56,999 bases of DNA from Bacteroidales bacterium (GCA_021158345.1 JAGGUV010000097.1:1-56999), one strand, 5' to 3'; shown: positions 47,674 through 56,999, counted from the stretch's first letter. A program made the numbers and translations. Notes: generated by a model not told the origin, from the letters alone.

Positions 47674-48873
47674 TTAAAGTTTATTAATAAATTTGTTTAT
47701 TCTTTTGTATATTTCTGATACATTGTTTTCCCATGTATGTGTTCCTGCAAATTTCTCTCTTGCTTTTTCTTTTTCAGGTGAATTTTCGTTTAAAGCTTTT
47801 TCAATAAAGTAAATATATTCATCATTATTTTTAGCAAGATAACAATGTTCTGAAAATTTTTCCATAGTTTTCGTTTTTGTAGCCACAACAGGTTTTCCCA
47901 TTGACAGATATTCGTCAATTTTACGTGGATAATTGCCAATGGTAATTTCATTTAATATTTGTGGATTTATGGCTACGTCAAAAGCAGCAATATACGCAGG
48001 TATTTCATCAGGTTTTTTATTGCCTAAAAAATATACATTTTTAAGCTCATGTAATTTGCTGTTCTTAAAATTATCATCTTCAGGACCTACTAAAACTATG
48101 TTCCATTCAGGTTTGGCTTTTGCAATATGTATTAATAGATTAATGTTTAATCTTAAACTTTTTAGCGCTCCGGCATAACCAATTACAGGCTTTTTAATGT
48201 CTTTAATATCAACAGGCGGGTTTTTTATTAAATCAATATTAAATTTTTTTAAATCACAACCCTGTCCAACATCAAAAGAATTTTTATTGAATTGCTTTGC
48301 ATAATCAGCGAGATACGATGAGTTGGTAACAATAATATCTGCTTTTTCAATTAGTTTTTTTTCATATTCATGACCGTGTTTTTTGTAATAATCGCATACT
48401 ATTAAATTGTCTCTGATATAATAAACATAAAGCTGAGGCTTAAGCATTTCTTTAAGATAGAAACTCCTGTAAAAGTCACTATCATTAAAAAGGATGTAGT
48501 CTTTGAAATTCAATCTTTTAATAGCAGCCTTTATTTGCTTAGCGTATCTTTTATTATTGATTTTATTTAGATAATCGAAAACAAAGTCAGGCTTAATTTG
48601 GTTTATTGATTCTAAAATTGTTCTGGGATAAAAAGTCCAAAGATTTTCATTAATTTTAATAATGTCCTGAGCAAGTCCCTTATTAATTTTTTTTCGTTTT
48701 ATTATTACAGGATTATTTTTTTGTTTTATTGCTGTTAATCTGTCAAGCGGGTAATTTACATATAATACCCTGTTTTGCTTTGAAAATTCCAAAGCAATGT
48801 TTATTGCATTGCTACCAATCTTACTGTCCCAGCCTTGCAAACCTGTAATTATTATATCTTTGTTTTTTATCAT
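47674..48873 (-). CDS. Glycosyltransferase (GT-B, group 1-like), paralogue A
   Basis: GQGCDLKKFNIDLI...KPVIGYAGALKSLRLNINLLIHIAKAKPEWNIVLVGPEDDNFKNSKLHELKNVYFLGNKKPDEIPAYIAAFDVAINP. Confidence 0.87.
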   Translation of the reverse strand: MIKNKDIIITGLQGWDSKIGSNAINIALEFSKQNRVLYVNYPLDRLTAIKQKNNPVIIKRKKINKGLAQDIIKINENLWTFYPRTILESINQIKPDFVFDYLNKINNKRYAKQIKAAIKRLNFKDYILFNDSDFYRSFYLKEMLKPQLYVYYIRDNLIVCDYYKKHGHEYEKKLIEKADIIVTNSSYLADYAKQFNKNSFDVGQGCDLKKFNIDLIKNPPVDIKDIKKPVIGYAGALKSLRLNINLLIHIAKAKPEWNIVLVGPEDDNFKNSKLHELKNVYFLGNKKPDEIPAYIAAFDVAINPQILNEITIGNYPRKIDEYLSMGKPVVATKTKTMEKFSEHCYLAKNNDEYIYFIEKALNENSPEKEKAREKFAGTHTWENNVSEIYKRINKFINKL

Positions 48874-48882
48874 TAAAAAAAA

Positions 48883-50100
48883 TTAGTTGTTTTTTTTATT
48901 TTCAAGTTCTTCAATATAATTATAAATTTTGTCGACAAAATTTTTCCAACTGTGAGTAGAAGCAAAAGCAATTCTTTGTTTTGCTTTTTCAGGAGTGTTT
49001 TCTTCAATAGCCAGTTTCAGATATTTTATATATTCTTCTTTATTAGAAGGGAGATATACATATCCTTTAAAGTAAGACATAAAAGTTGTTTTTGTTGCAA
49101 CTGCAGGTTTTCCCATTGCAAGATATTCATCAATTTTTAAGGGATAATTAATATCAGTGATTTTGTTAATTTTTTGGGGATTTATTGCAACATCAAAACC
49201 CTTGATATATCCGGGAAGTTGTTCAGGGTCTTTACGTCCGAGGAAAAATACATTTTTCAAATTATGTAATTCACTTTTTACAAATTCTTCTTCTTCAGGA
49301 CCAACCAATACCAAATTCCAATCAGTGAGTGTTTTTGCAATATGCACCAAAATGTCAATATCTAAACGTAAAGCTGTTAACACACCTGTATATCCAATTA
49401 TTGGTTTTTTCAAATCAATAATTTTTTGGAGTTCCTCTGGAATAGTTATTTTGCCATCTTTATCATTATACATAGTTAAATCGCAACCCTGGCCTATCAT
49501 GTGTGAATTAGAATTGAATTGTTTAGCATAGTTTTCAAAATAATATGAATTTGTAACTACAAGGTCAACTTTTGAAATCAATTGTTTTTCTAATCTTTGT
49601 CCATGTTTTTTATGATAAGCTACTTCTGTTACGGCATCTCTTAAGAGATAAATATAATATTCAGGCTTTAAAAGCTCTTTTAAATAATAGCCTATTATCA
49701 TTGAATTATCATTAAAAATAATGTAATCCTTAAAGTTTAATTTTTTTATTGCCTTTTTAATCCAATAAGCAAATCTTTTTTCATTAATTTTATTAAAGAA
49801 ATCAAATATCTTAGGAGAATTTATCCAGTTAATTGATTCAATAATTGTTCTGGGATAAAGAACCCAGAGTCTATCGTTAATTTTTTCAAGCTCAGGTTCT
49901 TTTCCTTTAATTATTCTAAGACGTTTCCTTGTCATAGGATTTTTTCTGTCTAAAAGAAAATTTTTTCTGTTTAAAGGATAGTTGACAAAAAGTATGTTGT
50001 TTTTTTTAGACAGCTCGATTGCTGTGTATTTACAAGTGCTTCCAATGTCAACGTCAAAAGGTTGAAGCCCAAAAACAATGATGTTTCTATTTTCTATCAT
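48883..50100 (-). CDS. Glycosyltransferase (GT-B, group 1-like), paralogue B
   Basis: Aligns end to end with the neighbour: GQGCDLTMYN...KPIIGYTGVLTALRLDIDILVHIAKTLTDWNLVLVGPEEEEFVKSELHNLKNVFFLGRKDPEQLPGYIKGFDVAINP. Confidence 0.87.
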   Translation of the reverse strand: MIENRNIIVFGLQPFDVDIGSTCKYTAIELSKKNNILFVNYPLNRKNFLLDRKNPMTRKRLRIIKGKEPELEKINDRLWVLYPRTIIESINWINSPKIFDFFNKINEKRFAYWIKKAIKKLNFKDYIIFNDNSMIIGYYLKELLKPEYYIYLLRDAVTEVAYHKKHGQRLEKQLISKVDLVVTNSYYFENYAKQFNSNSHMIGQGCDLTMYNDKDGKITIPEELQKIIDLKKPIIGYTGVLTALRLDIDILVHIAKTLTDWNLVLVGPEEEEFVKSELHNLKNVFFLGRKDPEQLPGYIKGFDVAINPQKINKITDINYPLKIDEYLAMGKPAVATKTTFMSYFKGYVYLPSNKEEYIKYLKLAIEENTPEKAKQRIAFASTHSWKNFVDKIYNYIEELENKKNN

Positions 50101-50102
50101 AA

Positions 50103-51266
50103 TTATTGTAATTTATTATTATCTAAATAAATTTCATTGTAAAGTTTAAGAACGTTTTCAGCCATTGCTTTCCATGTAAATTTTGCTGCTTGTTGATATC
50201 CTTTGGCAATTAATTTCTCAGATAATTTTTCATCTGAATATAATTTTTCAATAGCATTAGTAATTTCATGAGGTTTAAAAGGGTCAATAATCAGAGCAGC
50301 ATCACCAGCAATTTCCGGCATTGATGAAGTGTTAGAAGTGATAACAGGAGTTCCGCATGCCATAGCTTCTAACATAGGTATCCCAAAGCTCTCACGCAGC
50401 GACGGATAAAGGAATATTTTGCAGAGGTTGTAAATTGCAGGTAAGTCGCTGTTAACAACATAACCTGTTAATATTATATTGTTGATTAATTCTTTAGCGT
50501 TAATTTCCGAAAGCAGTTTTAATAATTCAGACTTGTCGTAATCTAACATTACAAGAGGGATATTAATATTTTTTTCTTTTACAAGATTTGAGTATGCCTG
50601 TAATACGCCTTTAGTATTTTTTTTAGGGTCAGTATTTCCGAGAAAGAATAAAAATTCGTCAGGGAGATTGTATTTTTTCTTTACATCTTCAAAAATTTTT
50701 TTATCATCAATATGTTTAAAATGCTCTCCAACGCCATTATAAACAGCATTAAGTTTGTTTCTATCATTGTCTTTAAATTTAAAAAAATTATTAATTCTGT
50801 TTTTTTCAAATTCTGACACAGTGATAATTTTCTTACTTTTTTTTACAACTTTAGGCACAACATATCTTCTGTACATATTTCCAAATTTTTGATACCATGT
50901 ACCTTCTTTTTTGAAAATGCTGATGCTCTCAAGATAAATGATGTCGTGAAGTGTGATAATTAAAGGTGTTTTTGTGTTAATAGGAGCAGTGTTGCTGGTA
51001 CAGTGAAGTATGTTACAATTTTCTCTTCTAACAGCTTTAGGAAGTGCAAATTGTTCCCACAAAGGATAAGCTCCGCCTTTTAATTCAATGATTTTAAAAT
51101 TAGAAGTTTCTTTTAAACAATTTTTATCAACATCGGGTTTAACAAAAATTACATATTCATTTTTTTTGTCAATTTTTTGAAGATTGTTAATAAGTTCCAG
51201 GGCAACCATGTCCATTCCGTGTTTTTTCTTGCGAAATAATCTTTGTCCTTCAATGCCAATTTTCAT
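50103..51266 (-). CDS. Glycosyltransferase family 4 (group 1)
   Basis: KIGIEGQRLFRKKKHGMDMVALEL, FFLGNTDPKKNTKGVLQAYSNL, YPSLRESFGIPMLEAMACGTPVITSNTSSMPEIAGDAALIIDP. Confidence 0.93.
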   Translation of the reverse strand: MKIGIEGQRLFRKKKHGMDMVALELINNLQKIDKKNEYVIFVKPDVDKNCLKETSNFKIIELKGGAYPLWEQFALPKAVRRENCNILHCTSNTAPINTKTPLIITLHDIIYLESISIFKKEGTWYQKFGNMYRRYVVPKVVKKSKKIITVSEFEKNRINNFFKFKDNDRNKLNAVYNGVGEHFKHIDDKKIFEDVKKKYNLPDEFLFFLGNTDPKKNTKGVLQAYSNLVKEKNINIPLVMLDYDKSELLKLLSEINAKELINNIILTGYVVNSDLPAIYNLCKIFLYPSLRESFGIPMLEAMACGTPVITSNTSSMPEIAGDAALIIDPFKPHEITNAIEKLYSDEKLSEKLIAKGYQQAAKFTWKAMAENVLKLYNEIYLDNNKLQ

Positions 51267-51272
51267 AATAAT

Positions 51273-52838
51273 TTATTTTATTTTATAAAATATTTCAGTA
51301 AACAAAGGATAAAGTCCCAATTTACGTAATTTAAGTTTTAATTTATTTTTTTTAGTTTGTTTATGAGGGTTAATAGGTTCAGAGAGAGTCTCAGGCCAAA
51401 GATATTTAGCAATGGCTCTGTATAAAGGATAATCGGGGGGCTTTCTGTATTTATCGTCAACAGCAAGCATTGTAGTTATAAGTTCACGGCAATTGTAAGG
51501 GACAATGTTTTCCTGAACAATATCCCATTCTAATTGTGTCATTGCCTGCCATTTTCCTGTTTGCTGCTCCCAGCCAAAAAGTTCAAAAATGTTAACATTA
51601 TATTTTTCTGAATATTCTTTAGCTTCTGCAACCCATTTATCAAAATGTTTAATGGCAAATTTATTATTATTAAAATTTGCTATTTGTGCAAAGGTCTTTC
51701 CACAGGGCTTTCTTACTTTGTCAATATATTGTTCGCGAATAATTTCACTGCTTACAGTACCTCTTACACAAATTTTATTATCATCATAATTATTAAATAA
51801 TCCTTCTACAATATTCCCGTTAGAGATATGAGCTGTTACAACATTTTTAGTATAAAGTTCTTCAAACTCTTTACTCATTTTAACAGGACATTTAATGATT
51901 TCATGTTTTAATCCGAATTTTTCTAATAGTTTTGAGGAGATTGTAACATCAGGAGCTTCTTCCGATAAATTCCAATATATTAATGTTAAAAATGGATATT
52001 TGTTACTGATATCTTTACTTGCGGCTAACAATATCCTTGTGTCGTATCCAGAAGTGAGTGTGAATACAAGGTCGAACCTTTTGGTTGCACATTCAATAAT
52101 GTTTTTTATTATTTCTGCACTTTTTTTTACTCCTTGTTCAAGAGAAATAGGTTTTAATATTTTATCAGGCCAGAATCTGTGTACTGTATTATTTTTTAAG
52201 TCAAGATAATGATTAGGTAATAGTTGGTCTATCTCTTTGTATGGAGTTGTAGCTCCTGGCCATAAATATTCTTTATTGTTTTTAAACTGAGGCGAATTTA
52301 TAAAATCATCTATAACTTCTTTATCAAAATTCAGCTTGTTTTCATCAGCAATAATACCGGGTTGTGAAGCACACCAGATATTATCTTTATCTAATAAAGA
52401 ATTTGAATGACATATTTGTCTTAATCCTGAGGCATCACTAAATAAAATAATATCATCATTGTTATTGAAAATTATTATCCATCTCCCACCCATTGAATTA
52501 GTATGCTCGAAAATATCATTTGAGCTTTGACATTTTTTATGTAAGTCTTCTATGATGTCTTTATCTGTAGCATCAATATTGTATGGGTCTAATATAAATC
52601 CAAGTAAAGTTAAGGATTTTTTATTGTCTTTAATTTGCAATAGTTGTAAATCGGGATGAACAGTAAGAAAATATTTGTTGTTAATATTTGCTTTTTGCCA
52701 ATTTTTAAATTTATTTATGTAATGTGGCGCTAAAATAAATTGTCTTCTGTAAAGAAGATCCCCGTATTTATGATTTATGTTTTTCACGATAAAAATAATT
52801 TTATCAAATATACAAATAATAAAAAATAATTTTATCAA
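51273..52838 (-). CDS. Asparagine synthetase-like ATP-pyrophosphatase protein without recognisable N-terminal glutaminase Cys
   Basis: GGRWIIIFNNNDDIILFSDASGLRQICHS (AsnB N-half-like), PP-loop LVFTLTSGYDTRILLAAS. Confidence 0.75.
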   Translation of the reverse strand: MIKLFFIICIFDKIIFIVKNINHKYGDLLYRRQFILAPHYINKFKNWQKANINNKYFLTVHPDLQLLQIKDNKKSLTLLGFILDPYNIDATDKDIIEDLHKKCQSSNDIFEHTNSMGGRWIIIFNNNDDIILFSDASGLRQICHSNSLLDKDNIWCASQPGIIADENKLNFDKEVIDDFINSPQFKNNKEYLWPGATTPYKEIDQLLPNHYLDLKNNTVHRFWPDKILKPISLEQGVKKSAEIIKNIIECATKRFDLVFTLTSGYDTRILLAASKDISNKYPFLTLIYWNLSEEAPDVTISSKLLEKFGLKHEIIKCPVKMSKEFEELYTKNVVTAHISNGNIVEGLFNNYDDNKICVRGTVSSEIIREQYIDKVRKPCGKTFAQIANFNNNKFAIKHFDKWVAEAKEYSEKYNVNIFELFGWEQQTGKWQAMTQLEWDIVQENIVPYNCRELITTMLAVDDKYRKPPDYPLYRAIAKYLWPETLSEPINPHKQTKKNKLKLKLRKLGLYPLFTEIFYKIK

Positions 52839-52991
52839 ATATACATAAAATTAAAAGTAGTTCATAAAAGATTTAATGCTTTTTTAATTTTTTATGAAAA
52901 AAATAAGCAAATAATGTAAATTTTTATAGTTTATTTTGAAATTGATGAAAAAATAAGTATTTTTATAACGAATTTAAAAAAAACATATAAA

Positions 52992-54002
52992 ATGTATAAA
53001 AACATATTTAAAAATTTAATTGCAATAGTTATAGGCGTTTTTATTTTCTTTATTATAGGAGAAATATATTTTCGTTTTATTAATCCACAGGATAATATGG
53101 AGTTTGTTGGAGATAAAAAATTATACTGGATAGCAAAACCAAACCAGAAATCCCGTATCTTAATGGGCAATGGTTCACATTGGTCGCCTTTAACAACAGT
53201 AAATTCAATGGGATTACGTGGTGACGAAATAACAATTAAACCTAATGAAAAAAGAATACTTTTTTTAGGTGATTCTTTTACATTTGGCGAAGGTGTTGGA
53301 GATGATGAAACTACTCCAAGCTGGTTTCTAAAGATTTTAAATAAAAATAATATTAATGGTTACAGAATTATTAATGGAGGCATGAGAGGGTGGGGGGTCT
53401 TTCAAATGCAAAGATTACTCTATAATAATTTTAATAAATTTGATCCAAATATTGTTGTTCTAATTTATAAGGAAAGTGATGAACTCAGGCAACCTTTTAA
53501 AACCGATTTGGAAGTTGAACAATATTTAAAAAAGCATCGTTTTCAACGACAAATTAGAAAAATTTCAAAATTTGTTACTTGGATTTACCGCAAAATTGTT
53601 GTTATAAAATTGCAAAGGCAACATAAAGGTGCTGAAAATTATATTAGTGAAGCTGATGCTCTTGAAAGAGAAAAATTAATTTCCACTGATATTATACGTT
53701 TACATTCAATAAATGAATTTTGTAAAAAAAATAATACTTATTTTTTACTCGTAGGATGGCTCGAAGGAAATCAATCTGAAATGTTTAAAAAGAAATTAGA
53801 GGAAATTAGTGAAATTGATAATATCCCTTTATTATTAACAGGTGATTCTTTATTCCCTAAAAAATATTCTACCAATGATTTAAAAATTGTTAATGACGGG
53901 CATCCTACTGCTTTGGCTCATAAAATTAATGCTCAAATGATTTTTGATAAGATTAAGCAATTGAATTGGTTTGATGAAACATCTTTTACTAAAGGGAATT
54001 GA
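52992..54002 (+). CDS. SGNH/GDSL-like hydrolase, membrane anchored
   Basis: N-terminal TM; ILFLGDSFTFGEGVGDDETTPSWFLKIL, RIINGGMRGWG, IVNDGHPTALAHKINAQMI (GDS and DxxH motifs). Confidence 0.85.
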   Translation: MYKNIFKNLIAIVIGVFIFFIIGEIYFRFINPQDNMEFVGDKKLYWIAKPNQKSRILMGNGSHWSPLTTVNSMGLRGDEITIKPNEKRILFLGDSFTFGEGVGDDETTPSWFLKILNKNNINGYRIINGGMRGWGVFQMQRLLYNNFNKFDPNIVVLIYKESDELRQPFKTDLEVEQYLKKHRFQRQIRKISKFVTWIYRKIVVIKLQRQHKGAENYISEADALEREKLISTDIIRLHSINEFCKKNNTYFLLVGWLEGNQSEMFKKKLEEISEIDNIPLLLTGDSLFPKKYSTNDLKIVNDGHPTALAHKINAQMIFDKIKQLNWFDETSFTKGN

Positions 54003-54019
54003 GATTTTAGATTTAATTT

Positions 54020-54080
54020 GGGCAAGCCCTGTACACATACGTTACAGGGCAAGCCTTGTACACATACGTTACAGGGCAAG
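54020..54080 (+). repeat. Two 27-bp tandem units GGGCAAGCCYTGTACACATACGTTACA plus a partial third
   Basis: Copies at 54020-54046 and 54047-54073, partial at 54074-54080; reverse-complement match at 11317-11352. Confidence 0.9.
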
Positions 54081-54171
54081 TAAGGGAATGGTTTTATGTT
54101 CAGATTGATAAATGAATCTAAAAAAAAATAGAAGAAAAAAGAAGAAAATTTAAGATAGAATATTTATGAAA

Positions 54172-54204
54172 AAAAAAAGACCGTAATTCTACGGTCTTTT
54201 TTTA
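54172..54204. terminator. Rho-independent terminator
   Basis: AAAAAAAAGACCGTA-ATTC-TACGGTCTTTTTTT. Confidence 0.88.
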
Positions 54205-54232
54205 AATTATTTTTTTAAGGTTAAATTTTTCC

Positions 54233-55651
54233 TTAGGCTTTTTTAATTTTATTAGGTAATTCAAGACCGAAGCCGGAAACTTTATCTTCGCGTTTAAGTA
54301 AGAAAGCAAAAACCAAGCCTAAAATACCTGTAGCAGTAAATACTAACATTGGAATTGTATAATTATAATGAGCTCCTGCAACACCATTTCTTATTTGTTC
54401 GGTAATACCGGGATTTACTTTGTCTAATAACCAACCGATAAATAAAGGCATTCCCCATAAGCCCCAATTTTGTACCCAGAAAATTAATGAGTAAGCAGTT
54501 CCAAGATATCTTTCATCAACAATTTTTGGTACAGAAGGCCACATTGCAGCTGGTACTAACGAAAAGGCTACTCCTAATATTAACATTAATCCTATTGCTA
54601 ATGGCTGAGAAGCAGGACCGTATGCAAAAACTAAATGAACAAAAATTAATAAAATTGAACCAAGAATCATAATGCTCGCACTCTTACCTTTATAATCAAG
54701 GAAAAGACCAAAAATCGGTGTTAAAATCATAGTTCCTAAAGGTAATATACTTGGAATATCACCCGCTGTTTTAGCAAGAACACCAAATTTGTTTACCATT
54801 AGGTCTGGTGCATATTTCATAAATGGAAATACTGCTGAATAAAATAATACGCATAATAATGCAATATAAATATATGATCTGTTTGTAAATAATTTTCCAA
54901 TATCAGAAAATTTAAATTTTTCTTCCTCTACTGTAATATTTTCTTTGATTCTCAAATTAGCAGCTTGTCTGTCAAATTTAGTATCCATAAAAGTATAAAC
55001 CAAAAAAGTAGCAAAACCAATTATCATAAGTAAAATACCAAAAGCAACAGGGCGTGTAATAATGTGTGCATCACCTGCTAAACGGGGAGAACTGTAAAAT
55101 ACCAAAAGCATTCCCATACGTGCTATTGCTACTTGTAAAGCCATAGCTGTTGCCATCTCTTTTCCCTTAAACCATTTTACTATTGTTCGTGATGCTGTAA
55201 CACCTATTATTTCGATACCTACACCAAACAAGGCAAATCCAAATGATGCTAATTTTAAAGATGGTGATATGTTTGTTAAAAATGAATTTAAAAATGCATA
55301 TCCCGGACCTCCATTTAAAAAAGTATCTGTTAATGCATAATAATTTAATGATCCTCCTATTACCATTAATAATGAAAAAGATAATCCTGTGAATCTTATG
55401 CCTGATTTGTCAAGGATAATTCCCCCAATTATCAACATGCCGAAAAATACATTAAACCATGAATATGCACTTGTGTACATTCCATAACCTGTATTGCTCC
55501 AGTTTAATTTTGCATTTTCTATTATCATTGATTTTAACGGCGAGAGTACATCTGCAAAATAATACCCTGCAAACATAGTTAGCGATACAAGAATTAATGC
55601 TGTCCATCTTGCTAATGCTGAATCTTTTAAAAGACTTTTTGTTTTATTCAT
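54233..55651 (-). CDS. MFS transporter
   Basis: 472 aa, ~12 TM helices; ARWTALILVSLTMFAGYYFADVLSPLKSMI...GTMILTPIFGLFLDYKGKSASIMILG. Confidence 0.88.
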   Translation of the reverse strand: MNKTKSLLKDSALARWTALILVSLTMFAGYYFADVLSPLKSMIIENAKLNWSNTGYGMYTSAYSWFNVFFGMLIIGGIILDKSGIRFTGLSFSLLMVIGGSLNYYALTDTFLNGGPGYAFLNSFLTNISPSLKLASFGFALFGVGIEIIGVTASRTIVKWFKGKEMATAMALQVAIARMGMLLVFYSSPRLAGDAHIITRPVAFGILLMIIGFATFLVYTFMDTKFDRQAANLRIKENITVEEEKFKFSDIGKLFTNRSYIYIALLCVLFYSAVFPFMKYAPDLMVNKFGVLAKTAGDIPSILPLGTMILTPIFGLFLDYKGKSASIMILGSILLIFVHLVFAYGPASQPLAIGLMLILGVAFSLVPAAMWPSVPKIVDERYLGTAYSLIFWVQNWGLWGMPLFIGWLLDKVNPGITEQIRNGVAGAHYNYTIPMLVFTATGILGLVFAFLLKREDKVSGFGLELPNKIKKA

Positions 55652-55752
55652 GTGATTTATGTTTTTTATAAGTAAATTTTAAGTACGCAAAAATACAATT
55701 ATTATGATAAAATAAAAATTATTTTGTCTTTATCAAATATTTTTATTTCAGC

Positions 55753-55889
55753 TTAAATCCGCAAATTATTTCTGTGTGCGTCTTAGCACAGTGAAGAGCA
55801 TCGCAAGCATAGCCATTGTTGGTCTGAGCAAATATTTATAACAATGGCGTGGACTTAGGATATATATAAAATTGAGTTTGCGAATTTAA
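55753..55889. mobile_element. 137-bp foldback / MITE-like element
   Basis: Terminal inverted repeats TTAAATCCGCAAATT / AGTTTGCGAATTTAA (13 of 15 pair); inner perfect arms CCATTGTT (55813-55820) / AACAATGG (55840-55847). Confidence 0.55.
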
Positions 55890-56002
55890 AATTCTATGTT
55901 TTTAAAAAAAATTTTTTGTTTTTATTATTAAATTTTTATAATTTTGAAAGATATTAAATTAAACAAAAATATATACAAATATTGCCTGTAAATTGTATTA
56001 TT

Positions 56003-56743
56003 ATGGATGAAATTAAAGTAATTATAGTTGACGATGAGCTAATAGCCATAAGGATTCTTAAACAATTATTAAAAAAATATAAGGAAATTAATATTGTTGC
56101 CACTGCCCAAAATATTGATGATGCCAAAAATTTAATTATTCAATATCAACCTGATATTGTTTTCCTTGATATTCAGTTGCCGGGGAAAAATGGCTTTGAT
56201 TTAATAAATGATATTAAAGATTTCAATATTAAACCTGCAATTATTTTTGCTACTTCTTATGATAAATATGCAATTAAAGCTATTCAGCATTCTGCTTTTG
56301 ATTATTTATTGAAGCCTATTGATCCCGTTGAATTAAATAGAGCTATTACAAAATACATTTCTTTGAAAAAAGAAACTAATGAGACTAAACAGGAGAATTT
56401 TGATAAAAATTCTAATTTGTCTCCTAAAATTCAATTTAAAACCCGTACATCTTTAGTATTTATTAATACTGATGATATTATTTATGTTAGTGCTGAGGGC
56501 AATTATTCTGATATTTTTTTGAAAAATAATAAACATTTCATAGTAACTTCTTATCTTTCTGTTGTACTTGAAAAATTGCCTTCAAATACTTTTGCTCGTA
56601 TTAGCCGTTCAGTTGTTATTAATTTGAATTTTCTTGAAAAAATTATCAGAAAAAAGAAATTATGTATTGTTGAATGTGAAAATAAAAGGTATGAATTTAA
56701 AATAACACCTTTATATTTTAAAAATGTTTGCAAAGAAAAATAA
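56003..56743 (+). CDS. LytTR family response regulator
   Basis: KVIIVDDELIAIRILKQLL...DIVFLDIQLPGKNGFDLI...FDYLLKPIDPVEL; LytTR VFINTDDIIYVSAEGNYSDIFLKNNKHFIVTSYLSVVLEKLPSNTFARISRSVVINLNFLEKI; ATG at 56003 preferred over 55982. Confidence 0.93.
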   Translation: MDEIKVIIVDDELIAIRILKQLLKKYKEINIVATAQNIDDAKNLIIQYQPDIVFLDIQLPGKNGFDLINDIKDFNIKPAIIFATSYDKYAIKAIQHSAFDYLLKPIDPVELNRAITKYISLKKETNETKQENFDKNSNLSPKIQFKTRTSLVFINTDDIIYVSAEGNYSDIFLKNNKHFIVTSYLSVVLEKLPSNTFARISRSVVINLNFLEKIIRKKKLCIVECENKRYEFKITPLYFKNVCKEK

Positions 56744-56999
56744 AAAAAATGTTTTTTTCACCTTTTAATATACCCGTTTCACCATAAAATTTCATATGTT
56801 AACATAATAAGTGCCTTAAAATTAGGAATAACCTAATATATGTATTATATTTGTTGCTTTAAAAAACAAAATTGTTTTTATCAAATTTTTTAAGCTTTTC
56901 AGTTGAAAATATATTGAAATGTTTTTTTTAATTTGTTAAATAAAAATTTGCTTTTTTTAAAAAAATGTTTTAAATTGCCGTTTTTATTTTATATTTTAT

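Noticed and set aside
54020-54080. Possible CRISPR array
   Set aside because: Only two contiguous 27-bp units with no spacers; a tandem palindromic repeat instead.
56744-56999. Possible regulatory RNA in the final intergenic stretch
   Set aside because: Very AT-rich with one TATATTTG promoter-like match (56846-56853) but no stable structure by eye; the downstream gene is outside the window.

Overview
This AT-rich, roughly 57 kb window looks like a chromosome segment from a Bacteroidota (Bacteroidales-like) bacterium. Supporting signs are T9SS type A sorting domains, TAnnTTTG-type promoters, a SusC-like N-terminal domain on a TonB receptor, and a bamD-rpoZ-coaBC-DUF4835/porD-recN gene block. 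I see no rRNA, CRISPR array, prophage or intact transposase. Most of the window is housekeeping: pyrBI, pgpH-like, cinA, trxB, an ECF sigma operon, dapA, an Spt-like enzyme, bamD, coaBC and recN, plus a surface-polysaccharide glycosyltransferase cluster at 43-54 kb. The accessory parts I find most interesting are: (1) an FMN riboswitch plus terminator directly upstream of a TonB-dependent receptor (candidate outer-membrane flavin receptor); (2) a 3.2 kb island at 17.66-20.85 kb with a SAM methyltransferase and an N5-carboxyethylornithine-synthase/alanine-dehydrogenase-like gene between two ~486 bp direct repeats, with truncated gene ends and an attC-like hairpin; (3) several foldback/MITE-like non-coding elements (20.96 kb, 55.75 kb, 11.3/54.0 kb, 6.6 kb); (4) a tandem hybrid-kinase pair whose second member has a degenerate H-box and ATPase domain. 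All calls were made by reading the sequence and ORF track; no database search was run.
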